DNA of 64,000 nucleotides from positions 248,001 through 312,000 of the forward strand of contig CAWBGI010000002.1 of the NCBI GenBank assembly GCA_963788225.1, read 5' to 3'. Position numbers and translations under genes: made by a program. Of the stretch, positions 1-8,332 are shown in pieces (position 1 is the stretch's first letter; the number at the start of each line of letters is the position of its first letter). This DNA is from Sulfotelmatobacter sp963788225 (GTDB lineage Bacteria; Acidobacteriota; Terriglobia; Terriglobales; Acidobacteriaceae). Below the pieces are notes generated by a model. It ran no database searches and was not told the origin of the DNA. It saw only the letters and a program-made list of their open reading frames with translations.

Positions 1-13
1 GGCCCAGTGGAGA

Positions 14-436
14 ATGCGTGAAAAGTTGGACTCTTTTAGGGAGGCAGAGGTTCTCTTTTTAAATGAATACGCGCTGGGCGTAGGGCACGACGGCGAAGTG
101 TGGATAGGTGACGATCATCAATCATTCAAGAAAAGGATTAAAGCAGTGCCCGTAATTTTGTCCAGGCGCGTGGATGGCAAAGAAGAAAGCATCGATCTGA
201 GCAAACAGTGGGGCAAAGATCTCATTGATGGCCACGTCTTACGTAATCGCGTGATGCATTCTGCTTTTGCGGAACCACTAGCAAGGGTCACCAAGAAAGA
301 GCTCATCCGATCCGCGAATGCGGTCTTTGCTTACTTCGAAGAATTGGCAATAAAGCTACCCACCACTTTTAAACATATGAATGTGCTCCTAAAAGCAAAA
401 GCGGATCTGTCTTCCCGCTTCGTTACGAACAGTTGA
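14..436 (+). CDS. HEPN-like hypothetical protein, possibly 5'-truncated by the window edge
   Basis: The 140-residue reading frame has no upstream stop before the window begins, so the ATG at 14 may be internal and the protein may extend further. The visible part contains an Arg-Asn-x3-His motif (R77 to H82, RX4H), which is the signature of HEPN-type RNases and their inactive relatives. It is flanked by helical segments, as in HEPN bundles. No other domain is recognised. The neighbouring frameshifted gene at 521-1050 has the same kind of motif on the opposite strand, so this end of the window may be a small accessory or defence patch. The HEPN call rests on one short motif. Confidence 0.5.
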   Translation: MREKLDSFREAEVLFLNEYALGVGHDGEVWIGDDHQSFKKRIKAVPVILSRRVDGKEESIDLSKQWGKDLIDGHVLRNRVMHSAFAEPLARVTKKELIRSANAVFAYFEELAIKLPTTFKHMNVLLKAKADLSSRFVTNS

Positions 437-520
437 TTAAGCGCCACGTCCGCTAGGGTTTCTACGGTGTACCTCGCTCTGATTTCTGGAACGGCTTGAG
501 AAAAGCTAAAAGTTTGTATT

Positions 521-1050
521 TCACTGGGAAATCACGATCCACCTGATCGTCCGCAGCCTCTTGAACGCTGAAAGTAAAGCGATCTCTACCGCTGTACAGC
601 TGTACATGACCAGATGGATCAACATCTCCTCTGACACGCGGATAAGGAAGTCGATGATGGCGGACATGTCATTGTCTATTTCTACCGGCGTTTCCTCCGA
701 CAATACCAGGTTGGAGGATTCAGTCTCGCGTCTGGCAACAATTGAAAGTTGTTGATTACGGTTTTCTTCCCGTTTGGGTGCTCTAGGTAGTTCCGCATAT
801 CCACCACCCGGCAAACACCTCCGGCGACTGACTTCACAAACTTTGTAACTGCTTCATCCCCGCCGATCTTTTTCGTGAGCCGTTCACTCAAGTGATCGAA
901 ATTGTTGTCGGCTCGTTCGAGTGGGATGAAAAGCGAAGGTAGTCTAGAGATCGCTCTGATCGCACGGTTAGCTTCGACAAGAAACGTGCTGCAGTCTGCT
1001 TCTAGGTGTTCAACGTGCGGAAACGGCTTAAGCACCCGGCCCCTTTTCAA
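521..1050 (-). pseudogene. HEPN-like hypothetical gene broken by a one-base frameshift
   Basis: The 5' part (1050 down to 682) encodes 122 residues with an RNYLEH motif (R86 to H91, RX4H), similar to HEPN-type proteins. The frame stops after NPPTWYCRRKRR. The sequence then continues sensibly in another frame (LSEETPVEIDNDMS, on through a helical stretch to 521). The two frames join if one base is added near 699-706, where TGGTATTGTCGG would become TGGTATTTGTCGG. Either the gene is a recent pseudogene or the assembly lost a base. The start is a TTG overlapping the end of the upstream gene at 1028-1462 by 23 bases, so the two were probably co-translated. Confidence 0.6.
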
Positions 1051-1462
1051 GTGGGATCCCTGCCAGTTTCACCTCTTCCGTAATCGCTTCAATCTTGGAA
1101 TGGACCTGAGTGGCAGAGGTGTCCGCGCGCAACAACAGTTCCTTACACTGGTGTAGTTGTCTGCGGATCGCGTCCTTTTCGGCTTGGGTCCCTCCGAAGA
1201 AATTCAGAACCTGATCACCCTGCAGAAGCACGCGAGCGACTATCCGATTTGAGGTGCCGACATTTTGAACCATCGAGACCGTAAAAGGTGCATTTGGATT
1301 TGTCCTCTCTGGATCGATGGTCTCAGGAGTTGCAACCCTGAATGTCTTGTCCACCTTGAAGATTTCTAGGAGCTCTCCAGTTGTGATCATGGCACGGATT
1401 GGGCCCGTGCCTTCCGTAATTTCTATTGATCCGCCTGCATCACGAGGCATTGGATAGCCCAT
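1028..1462 (-). CDS. hypothetical protein, first gene of a two-gene minus-strand unit
   Basis: This protein of about 144 residues was not recognised. The ATG at 1462 is preferred over a TTG six bases upstream because GGAG lies seven bases before it. The N-terminal two thirds looks like a beta-rich domain. The C-terminal third is a predicted amphipathic helix pair (about residues 90-135, rich in Glu, Gln and Lys). It overlaps the start of the frameshifted HEPN-like gene by 23 bases, suggesting translational coupling. It lies just outside the left boundary of the Cas1 element, so it belongs to the flanking chromosome. Confidence 0.6.
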   Translation of the reverse strand: MGYPMPRDAGGSIEITEGTGPIRAMITTGELLEIFKVDKTFRVATPETIDPERTNPNAPFTVSMVQNVGTSNRIVARVLLQGDQVLNFFGGTQAEKDAIRRQLHQCKELLLRADTSATQVHSKIEAITEEVKLAGIPLEKGPGA

Positions 1463-1604
1463 CAGCAATCTCCAATAGCGATTCCCCTTCAGTGTAAACG
1501 AACGAAACGCCGCGCGCGGGCGGGCCCCGGCCCTGGGTCAAAACCAGTTCTGTTGTGGGTTCGGGGGGGGTGGGGGTGTAGCACTTTTGCCGTCGCTATA
1601 CACT

Positions 1605-1624
1605 ACCCCGTCAAACGGGCGAAG
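1605..1624 (+). repeat. left direct repeat (target duplication or att core)
   Basis: This 20-base sequence is identical to 17086-17105 in the same orientation. It contains a perfect small hairpin, CCCGT-CAA-ACGGG. On its outer side (about 1570-1600) lies an imperfect inverted counterpart of the terminal repeat that follows on its inner side. The left core is therefore flanked by inverted arms, like a recombination site. Confidence 0.75.
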
Positions 1625-1627
1625 GGG

Positions 1628-1682
1628 TATTACGCATTGAGGGGATTTTGCTACACCCCTACCCCGGCTGGGTATGCGCGTG
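1628..1682 (+). repeat. left terminal inverted repeat of the element
   Basis: Reads TATTACGCATTGAGGGG, continues through ATTTTGCTACAC and ends in a segment around CTGGGTATGCGCG. Its reverse complement is at 17032-17085. The first half matches with one inserted base; the second half carries a few small indels and substitutions. No gene is seen between 1463 and 1763, and this repeat region is all that stretch holds. Confidence 0.75.
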
Positions 1683-1763
1683 CGGCGGGAGGGATCGGGC
1701 TTCACGTGGCGTGCGGCGAGCGCGGAGTGCGTAATGTGAGCGGCAGATCACCAGCCGCATTGG

Positions 1764-1994
1764 TTATCTTTTGGAATGTCGTTTACGCTCTCGGCGTCTT
1801 TCCTTGCGGACGCTGGCGACAGCTTCGTCAATCAGATTTTCCAGTTCGTCTGCCGCCATGTCGGCGAAGGCTTCGCGGACCTCAATGATGGTTTGATTGC
1901 TTTTGGTTCTCTTCAGAATACTAACGCACTGTTGCAAGCTGGACATAGCCTTCTTGGACATTTGATCCTCAGCAAGAAGATACTCGCTGTACAT
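1764..1994 (-). CDS. small charged hypothetical protein
   Basis: A 76-residue protein starts at an ATG preceded by GGGGAG about ten bases upstream. It is almost entirely helical by composition. Its C-terminus is strongly basic, with an Arg/Lys-rich tail from about residue 63. The size and basic tail would suit a small DNA-binding or accessory protein of the element. It is the first gene inside the left inverted repeat and points toward that end. No family is recognised. Confidence 0.55.
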   Translation of the reverse strand: MYSEYLLAEDQMSKKAMSSLQQCVSILKRTKSNQTIIEVREAFADMAADELENLIDEAVASVRKERRRERKRHSKR

Positions 1995-2193
1995 GTTAAA
2001 TGCAGTCTCCCCTACGGTATAGAGCTTCCGAGTTAACAGTAACGGGAGTGCGCGGGCGCGGGAAGTGTGGGAGTGTGCGCGTGGCGAGGCGCGTGCGGGA
2101 GAGGGGCGGGGCGCGCGGGAGCGGAAGCGGAGAGCAGGGAGAAAGTGGTATCCGCAAAGGCGACATGCGGCGTACAATTCCCAGCGCACGCCA

Positions 2194-3801
2194 ATGCTTT
2201 CCGAAGCTACGACTATCCGCCTTGGCAGTAAGAAGGTCCAACCCGCACCGGAGTTGGTTCCCGCTGCACAATATGTGCGCATGTCGGATGAAGCCCAGCA
2301 ATATTCAATAGACAATCAGAAGGCTGCGATCAAGGAATATGCTGCTCGTCATGGTTTTGCGATAGTGAGAACCTACGACGATCCGGGGAAAAGCGGGGTT
2401 ATAGCCAAGAACCGCCTTGGCCTCCGTGACTTGCTGAAGGACGTTGTTAGCGGTAAAGCGGAGTACAAAGTGATCTTGGTCTACGATGTGAGTCGTTGGG
2501 GGCGGTTCCCTAACTGTGATGAAGCTGCGCATTACGAATTCCTTTGTTCGAGTTCAGGGATACCGCTTCACTATTGCGCCGAGCCGTTTGTAAATGATGG
2601 TACGGCAACCAGCACGCTGCTGAAGGCTCTCAAGAGAAGCATGGCAGCGGAGTACAGTCGAGAACTCAGTGAAAAGGAGTTTCGAGGCAAACGCCGGATT
2701 GCGCAACTTGGATTTTGGGTAGGAGGGAACCCTCCCTATGGTTATCGCAGGTTGATGTTGTCGGCCAATGGCACCCCGAGACAAATCTTGGAGCGCGGTG
2801 AACAGAAGAGCTTAAAGACTGATCGGGTCACACTAATTCCGGGTCCAGCTAATGAGGTTGAATGCGTCCATTCGATGTTTTCAATGGCCCTGGAAGGCCG
2901 AAGCTGCCGTTCTATCGCCGGCAATCTCAACGAACGCGGCATCACCCACTTTGGCAGAAAATGGTTGCACGGGGCTGTGTACCACATTTTGAAAAATCCA
3001 ATTTTTGCAGGGTGCAATGTCTGGAATCGTACCTCAACGCGGATGCGGAGCAAGCTGAGGAGCATTCCGACTGAAGAATGGATCACGAAACTGTGCGCAT
3101 TCCAGCCAATAATCGACCAAACGACTTTTGACCGTGTACAGGTAATCTTGCCCTTGCGTCCAGCCCGTGTATCGAACGGCGTTATCTTGAAAAAGGTTAG
3201 GCGTTTGTTGCAAGTCAAAGGGTATCTGAGCTGGGCGGTTCTCAAGAACGCTCATGGCTTGCCGTCTTTAAGGTCAATCCGAGACCGGTTTGGGACCTAC
3301 CGGGAACTCTATAAAAAAGTTGGGTATAAGCCTTCTCCCTTCCAGGAGTTAAGAAGCGACCGTCTGAACCGTTCAATTCGTCTGAGGCGCGAATTCTTGG
3401 AACAGATTAGAGGTCTGTTTCCTTCCCACGTAACGATCTCGCGTCTTCCAAACCAAAGACGGTCCGTATTGCTCATTGACGGGCAATTCGCGGTTTCTGT
3501 CCTTTTTTGCAGTCCAATACGACGACGGAACAGGTACGTGTGGCTTGTCGAACCGAATCCGGCGGAGAGTGGCTTTGTCACCCTGCTTTGTCCGGTAAAA
3601 CGCTCGCACGAACGTGTATTGGGCTATTTCGTTTTCCCACATCTGCATGGGTTCAGAACGCACTTCATGTTTAGAAATGATCCTTTTCTGAGCGCGGCTG
3701 TAAGGCTCAATAACCTATCAGAGTTTTATGCCACGGCCCAAGAGCTTTGGGTCAAGAATCAAACAATGGCGACCGGCCAAATATCCCTGGTTAAAGGGTG
3801 A
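2194..3801 (+). CDS. large serine recombinase
   Basis: The 535-residue protein has a resolvase/invertase catalytic domain at about 24-170. The catalytic serine is S31 in YVRMS, with R29, and the conserved YDVSRWGR lies at 97-104. A Recombinase domain follows from about 175 (GGNPPYGYRR) to 330. The C-terminal ~200 residues match the tail of the second recombinase at 4072-5610, including a RFGTYRELYKKVGY-like stretch. The longer upstream frame is rejected because it is low-complexity Arg/Gly; ATG 2194 begins the conserved part. Such enzymes cut and rejoin DNA through a 5'-phosphoserine bond and usually drive integration or excision. It lies 200 bases from the left end region, convergent with its paralogue. 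Confidence 0.9.
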   Translation: MLSEATTIRLGSKKVQPAPELVPAAQYVRMSDEAQQYSIDNQKAAIKEYAARHGFAIVRTYDDPGKSGVIAKNRLGLRDLLKDVVSGKAEYKVILVYDVSRWGRFPNCDEAAHYEFLCSSSGIPLHYCAEPFVNDGTATSTLLKALKRSMAAEYSRELSEKEFRGKRRIAQLGFWVGGNPPYGYRRLMLSANGTPRQILERGEQKSLKTDRVTLIPGPANEVECVHSMFSMALEGRSCRSIAGNLNERGITHFGRKWLHGAVYHILKNPIFAGCNVWNRTSTRMRSKLRSIPTEEWITKLCAFQPIIDQTTFDRVQVILPLRPARVSNGVILKKVRRLLQVKGYLSWAVLKNAHGLPSLRSIRDRFGTYRELYKKVGYKPSPFQELRSDRLNRSIRLRREFLEQIRGLFPSHVTISRLPNQRRSVLLIDGQFAVSVLFCSPIRRRNRYVWLVEPNPAESGFVTLLCPVKRSHERVLGYFVFPHLHGFRTHFMFRNDPFLSAAVRLNNLSEFYATAQELWVKNQTMATGQISLVKG

Positions 3802-4071
3802 CCCAAAACAAGCGACTCTCCGGGCGAAGGTTTGCCGACCATGGCTCGCAATCTGAAACTCAGTAAGAAAAGTGGAAATCACGAAACCCTAGCTGAAGAG
3901 GCAACGGTCTCTGGAGATGGATAGGGGTAAACGACTCGACAATCTGTCACACTTAAAGCGTCTTGCTCTTCTCATAGCGACACGTAACGAGCACTCCATG
4001 AATCCTGCCACCTCTCCCGTTCCTTTCGCTCAGTAAGCCGGTAGGCCGCGCGGAGTTGGTGTGCGCACATA

Positions 4072-5610
4072 CTATGCTGTTTGTCTGCGCTCGGAAATAG
4101 TCTGCGCGGCCTCCAGAAACTCAGATGTAGATTGCAACGGTACACTGCGTTTCAGCCAGACATGATCTCTGGTAATGCGAAAGCGTTTTTGCCTGTCGAT
4201 ATAAGGGAAGAGGAACATTTGTTGAACGTTGCTGTTGTTTCCATCAAGAAGGGCGAGAAGGGTTACGTGTAGCCGTTCTTGAGCAATGGGGTCGATTTGC
4301 CAAATGAGTCCCTTGCTGCTTGTTCCGATTGAACGAGAGGTAACAACGCTGACTACTGGACCGCCCTTTAACCGAAGGAGCGACCGCCATCGACCGCCCC
4401 GCCGCTCAATTGAGACTTCGTTCGGGAACATCGTTTCAATCTTGGCAATAATTGCTTCGCGCAGCGCTTGTGTCCTACTGCGTAGGTCAACAGGGCTGAA
4501 GGCTTCCGGGCGTCCATATCCGATTAGTTCATATGCCCTTCGCAGGCTGCCGAATCGTCCTCGGTAGGTGGATGGCGACGGCATTTCGGGAGTTCCGGCG
4601 ATGAGCCGTAAGGAGAGTCGGTCTCGGCGAGCAAGCAACACACGCAAAGCCGCTAAGAGTTCCTCATCGGACTTGTTGATGGTGCGCGCGAGTAGGAGAC
4701 GCTGGGCCTCTTGAAACTTCGCCTCATCCACCAACGGTGCAAAGGCCTTGGGTGTCCGAATCCATTCCGAACCGGGCATCCGGACTGAAGGAGTGCCAAG
4801 TTTTTGAGATGTTCGTCCAAAGATGTTACAGCCTGCATATTTCGGGTGCGATAGGACGTTGTAAACTGACGTGTAATCCCATTCGGAATCTCCCACGAAT
4901 TTCACTTTCCTTCGATTAAGTTCCCGAGCGATGCCGTACACGGTTCGCCTCTCGTTTACGAACATTCGGTAGATGTCTCTGACGCACTCTACCTCTCCGA
5001 TAGGTCCGGGAACCAAAATCACGCGATCCGTGGCGATACTCTTGCGTTCACCCTGAGCGAGTTGCAGCTTTAGCTCTCCCTTGGCAGAAACAAGCATGCG
5101 CCTCAACCCGTACCCTGGACATCCACCCTGTTTGAAACCGAGACGCGCTAGTCGCTTCAACCCCGCGAGAACTTTGACGCCGAGTTCGCGGCTGTACTCA
5201 CCTGCCATAGTTCTTTTCAGAGCCTTCATCAGCATGTTCGGAAGTGCGCCATCATTGATGAACGTCTCAGCGCAGTAGTGAACGGGAACGCCCGCAGATT
5301 TGCAGAGGAACTCGTAGTGGGCAGCTTCATCCGCATCCTGAAAACGGCCCCACCGACTAACGTCGTAGACCAGGATTGCTTTGTACTCCGGTTTACGGCT
5401 CATCACGTCTTGCAAAAGCTGCCGGAGACCATTCCTGCGCTTGAGAACTACCCCGCTCTTGGCCCCGTCCGTGTAGGTTTGAACAACAGAGAAACCGTGT
5501 CTTTCTGCGTAGGCCTGGATCGCTATTCGCTGGTTGTCAAGTGAATATTGTTGATGTTCGGTAGACATCCTGAGGTATTGAGCAACGGGAATCCGCATCT
5601 CGGCAGCCAT
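4072..5610 (-). CDS. large serine recombinase, paralogue of the 2194-3801 gene
   Basis: The 512-residue protein has a catalytic resolvase domain at about 9-155 with S16 in YLRMS. A Recombinase domain follows (about 160-315), then a long tail containing GRFGSLRRAYELIGYG, which is shared with the convergent recombinase. ATG 5610 follows AGGAGGG by four bases, a strong ribosome binding site. The two proteins are clearly related along their whole length but not near-identical, so this is not a recent duplication. The 270 bases between their 3' ends hold no recognisable gene. Either or both could recombine the direct repeats of the element, or belong to an older nested insertion. Confidence 0.9.
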   Translation of the reverse strand: MAAEMRIPVAQYLRMSTEHQQYSLDNQRIAIQAYAERHGFSVVQTYTDGAKSGVVLKRRNGLRQLLQDVMSRKPEYKAILVYDVSRWGRFQDADEAAHYEFLCKSAGVPVHYCAETFINDGALPNMLMKALKRTMAGEYSRELGVKVLAGLKRLARLGFKQGGCPGYGLRRMLVSAKGELKLQLAQGERKSIATDRVILVPGPIGEVECVRDIYRMFVNERRTVYGIARELNRRKVKFVGDSEWDYTSVYNVLSHPKYAGCNIFGRTSQKLGTPSVRMPGSEWIRTPKAFAPLVDEAKFQEAQRLLLARTINKSDEELLAALRVLLARRDRLSLRLIAGTPEMPSPSTYRGRFGSLRRAYELIGYGRPEAFSPVDLRSRTQALREAIIAKIETMFPNEVSIERRGGRWRSLLRLKGGPVVSVVTSRSIGTSSKGLIWQIDPIAQERLHVTLLALLDGNNSNVQQMFLFPYIDRQKRFRITRDHVWLKRSVPLQSTSEFLEAAQTISERRQTA

Positions 5611-5698
5611 GGTGCCCTCCTAGAGAGCGCCATCGGCCTGAAGCCGAAAAACTTTAGGAGTCTTGTCAACTTTTATTGTGTCGCGATGTGCCGAGAAC

Positions 5699-5714
5699 GT
5701 CGGCACCTGCCGAC
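5699..5714. promoter_or_regulatory. perfect inverted repeat upstream of the second recombinase
   Basis: GTCGGCA-CC-TGCCGAC is a perfect 7+7 palindrome with a 2-base spacer. It lies about 90 bases upstream of the minus-strand recombinase start and about 90 bases before the plus-strand gene at 5802. A dimeric regulator or a recombinase could bind it. No factor can be named. Confidence 0.35.
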
Positions 5715-5801
5715 ATATCAGCATCTTAGGTTTCCCAACTCTTCTAAGTCATTGAAAAGACTAGATGATGTTGAGGTCATCGCCGTGCTAATGACTTGGG
5801 T

Positions 5802-6095
5802 ATGCAGTCGAGCTCAGACAACGATGGATGGGGTCAGGTCGAGCGACTTGTGGCGGAACTGCGAGCAATCGAGTGCTGGAACGCTGACTATTGGCGGAAA
5901 AGTGATCCAGAAACATACGAGACGCTTGCTCTTACGGCCCGCCGAGAAAGGCGTGCTGAAATTCTGTCTCAATTACTCACCCTTATTCCGCGACTAATTA
6001 GGGAGCAGGGACGCCTATGGATCACGAGGAAATCAAACCAGAGGACGACGGAAAGAAACGGCGTCAGCGTAGGCACCAGTGGGAATCTGAAATGA
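5802..6095 (+). CDS. small hypothetical protein overlapping the PilZ gene
   Basis: This frame of about 97 residues opens with SSSDNDGWGQVERLVAELRAIE, a plausible helical acidic protein, and runs 79 bases into the next gene in another frame. Only the part before 6017 has convincing amino-acid composition. The tail looks like ordinary out-of-frame translation, so the true end may have shifted. A TTG six bases earlier is the only alternative start. It may be a short partner co-expressed with the PilZ protein. Confidence is low because no good ribosome binding site is seen. Confidence 0.4.
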   Translation: MQSSSDNDGWGQVERLVAELRAIECWNADYWRKSDPETYETLALTARRERRAEILSQLLTLIPRLIREQGRLWITRKSNQRTTERNGVSVGTSGNLK

Positions 6096-6451
6096 CAATT
6101 CGCTCGAAGGATGGGTTCCTGCCGGGTCGGACTCTTGACATTAGTGAATCAGGCATTTCTGCGCTCTTACCTGTCGAATTGCAAGTGGGACAAACCGTAG
6201 AACTGAACATCAAACTGCCGGAAGCACTCGCGACCACTCGTGCTGTCGTGCGCAACCGCAACGTTTTTCGGCATGGGTTTGAGTTTCTGCAACCACTGCA
6301 TGATGTCGTCGGGCACGAAGCAGCCGATGATGACTGTCGGAGTTGCGGGGGTACAGGTTTCATCGTGCAAACTATAGACGGAGGGCAGGGGGTTGCATTC
6401 ATGCGTAGCAGATGCCCCGATTGCGACGGAACCGGCAAGCAGCCAGCATAG
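6017..6451 (+). CDS. PilZ-domain protein with C-terminal DnaJ-type zinc finger
   Basis: The 144-residue protein has a PilZ domain at about 14-95. The c-di-GMP motif residues are in place: a basic RRQRR at 15-19 and DISESG at 41-46. After a short linker come two CxxC pairs in the CxxCxGxG style of DnaJ (C107/C110 in CRSCGGTG and C133/C136 in CPDCDGTG), which would bind one zinc. PilZ proteins act as c-di-GMP effectors. The zinc finger may mediate protein contact or redox sensing, but that is inference. A diguanylate cyclase (13352-14299) sits on the same element, so signal maker and receiver travel together. Confidence 0.8.
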   Translation: MDHEEIKPEDDGKKRRQRRHQWESEMTIRSKDGFLPGRTLDISESGISALLPVELQVGQTVELNIKLPEALATTRAVVRNRNVFRHGFEFLQPLHDVVGHEAADDDCRSCGGTGFIVQTIDGGQGVAFMRSRCPDCDGTGKQPA

Positions 6452-6690
6452 ACCAGGCGCCTTCTGCGCCCGGTAGGGAACTTGTGCAGTTTCGTTTTTC
6501 GTAACATACTCGGATTCTTGCTCCATGTCTGCCCTCAAAGAGCGAAGATCGGAGTACCGAGAGTGGGACTCCGAGGTGTGTAACCGCATCGAAAGTCGAA
6601 GACCCCGCGAGGGGGCGTTCCCGCTCCGGTATGCGTTCCACCACCAGAAGCACCAAAAATAACTATTGCTAGCGGTCGGCATAGCGGCGA

Positions 6691-8268
6691 CTATGCTCCA
6701 TAGCCATCTGGAGTCCTTGGTGAAGCCCTGCCTGCGTCCGCCGACACGCCGACCAATTCCGCCAGCTTCCGCCAGTGCCGTGGATGTGGGCGGTAGCCCT
6801 CGCGGATGCGGCCTGCGTACCAGCGCGAGACCGAGATTTGTCGGGCAATTGCGGATGCTGACAGTGAAGGGAGAACTGGCTGAATTCGCTCCGAATAGAA
6901 ACTCTCCGTCAGCCATGCAGGTTGGCTTGAAGTATTCCATGAATGCTGCGCTAGAGCGTTATTACGTTGAGTAGTCGAACGCTTCAATTGCGCCGATGGA
7001 CTGTTCGCTGTTTGGCGACCAATACGTGCGGCATCGAGCATATTCGTTGTCGCGACATCAACCGCACACTTCGCACAGTTCCTGCGACCGTCTCCGATTG
7101 TTTTTCCACATCCGCGACACAGGTTATCTGGGCGAGGCGCTCTGATTGACGGCGGCAGCGAAGGCGCGCCCTTTGCCTTTCGCTTGTTGTTTTGTGTCAA
7201 CCGCGTAGCCAGCGGAGCATCTGGCTTGCGGATCGTTGACCAGAACGCGCGCGCAACCCATTCCGCAATTGGCGCGACAGCCCTTCTCCACGTTTGCGCA
7301 GTGTCCGATAAACGAGCCGCAAACGGTGCCATAAGGCGACAATTTCCATCTCGTTGCTCGAAGAACCACGCTCGATTGAGAGGCTGCCGCGTAATCCAAT
7401 CCAGCAGATAGGCATCAACCTGAGGCCGTATCGGTTCCATGAGATCGCACGCGAGACTGTCGCGTGCGGGGGTGTCAACGTGCAAGACACCTAAGCCCGC
7501 GTCGAGTCCGAGCGCAGACGCGGCGAGTCGAGCTTCTGACTCAAGCACCGCATAGAGATAATTGAGGATCGCGTTCGCGGGATTAACAGCTAACCGTGGC
7601 GATCCGGTTAGCGGCGAGACGCGAGCGCCAAAACTCCGCCAGTGTTCGGGAACTCGCCTTAGGTCATTCTTCGGAAAGTTGACGGGTAACGTGCTCCACG
7701 CTGACCAGTACGCTCGTGCGGCTTGTGACTCGATCAACCGGATTGTAGCGATGCTATCGGCGCAGGGAAGTTCAGCCCTGAATTGAGCAATTTCATTCGC
7801 CGTTGTGGAATCGAGCAGATTTTGACGCGCAACTTGTTCCTGTCCAGCGAGCTTTTGGGCGATCAATTCCCGCGAGATGCGCAACGCCGCCCCGGATGAA
7901 TGCGCAAGGGCCTGGGCGCGACGGAGCTTGGCATCTGATGGGCGAACAGGACCAGTGACGGCGAGCATCTTGCCGTCGCGTTCAAGCATCACAAAGGCCG
8001 CGTCCTGATCCGAGAGCCAGCGCAGTGCGGCGAGCGAGACGAACCCATCGGAGCCGATGCAAACCAAGCGCCTCAACCCGTGGCCCACGCGGGGGAGTCT
8101 AATTTTGCGGCGCTCAGGCCCGATACCGTCCTCGATTTCGAGATGTCCGGACTGCATCTTGACCGTAATTCCGAAACCAAAGAGCGTGACGATGCCACTT
8201 CTGCGAACGGGGGATTTGCGGGATAAGTCGTATTGCGATAGGGTGCCTGAAGCTGCCAATTGGACCAA
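6691..8268 (-). CDS. cas1: stand-alone Cas1 integrase (casposase-like) with zinc ribbon and HTH tail
   Basis: The 525-residue frame (TTG 8268; the TTG at 8259 is better spaced from GGAGG) has a Cas1 fold at about 20-340. Recognisable blocks are LIESQAARAYW near 178-188 and NPANAILNYLYAVLESEAR at 229-247. VLHVDTPARD at 261-270 and DLMEPIRPQVD at 275-285 supply the metal-binding Glu, His and acidic residues. After it come a four-Cys zinc ribbon (C384, C387, C398, C401) and a helix-turn-helix-like segment (about 465-510). Usual Cas1 is near 300-340 residues, so the tail is an addition, as in Cas1 proteins of casposons. No cas2, effector genes or CRISPR array are present. The adjacent polymerase and HNH genes fit a casposon, in which Cas1 integrates the element. 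Confidence 0.85.
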   Translation of the reverse strand: MVQLAASGTLSQYDLSRKSPVRRSGIVTLFGFGITVKMQSGHLEIEDGIGPERRKIRLPRVGHGLRRLVCIGSDGFVSLAALRWLSDQDAAFVMLERDGKMLAVTGPVRPSDAKLRRAQALAHSSGAALRISRELIAQKLAGQEQVARQNLLDSTTANEIAQFRAELPCADSIATIRLIESQAARAYWSAWSTLPVNFPKNDLRRVPEHWRSFGARVSPLTGSPRLAVNPANAILNYLYAVLESEARLAASALGLDAGLGVLHVDTPARDSLACDLMEPIRPQVDAYLLDWITRQPLNRAWFFEQRDGNCRLMAPFAARLSDTAQTWRRAVAPIAEWVARAFWSTIRKPDAPLATRLTQNNKRKAKGAPSLPPSIRAPRPDNLCRGCGKTIGDGRRNCAKCAVDVATTNMLDAARIGRQTANSPSAQLKRSTTQRNNALAQHSWNTSSQPAWLTESFYSERIQPVLPSLSASAIARQISVSRWYAGRIREGYRPHPRHWRKLAELVGVSADAGRASPRTPDGYGA

Positions 8269-8332
8269 CCTCCGATGGTGGTTAAGGGCTTGTCGGCTGC
8301 CAGTAACAGTCGGCAGGCCCGCTTAGATAAAT

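Noticed and set aside
1553..1888. Plus-strand open frame across the left terminal repeat
   Set aside because: It is low-quality translation of the inverted repeat; the 17-kb end gives a similar peptide on the other strand, as expected from the repeat.
2065..2193. Longer N-terminus for the first recombinase
   Set aside because: Arg/Gly/Glu-rich low complexity with no homology to the paralogue; ATG 2194 starts just before the conserved catalytic domain.
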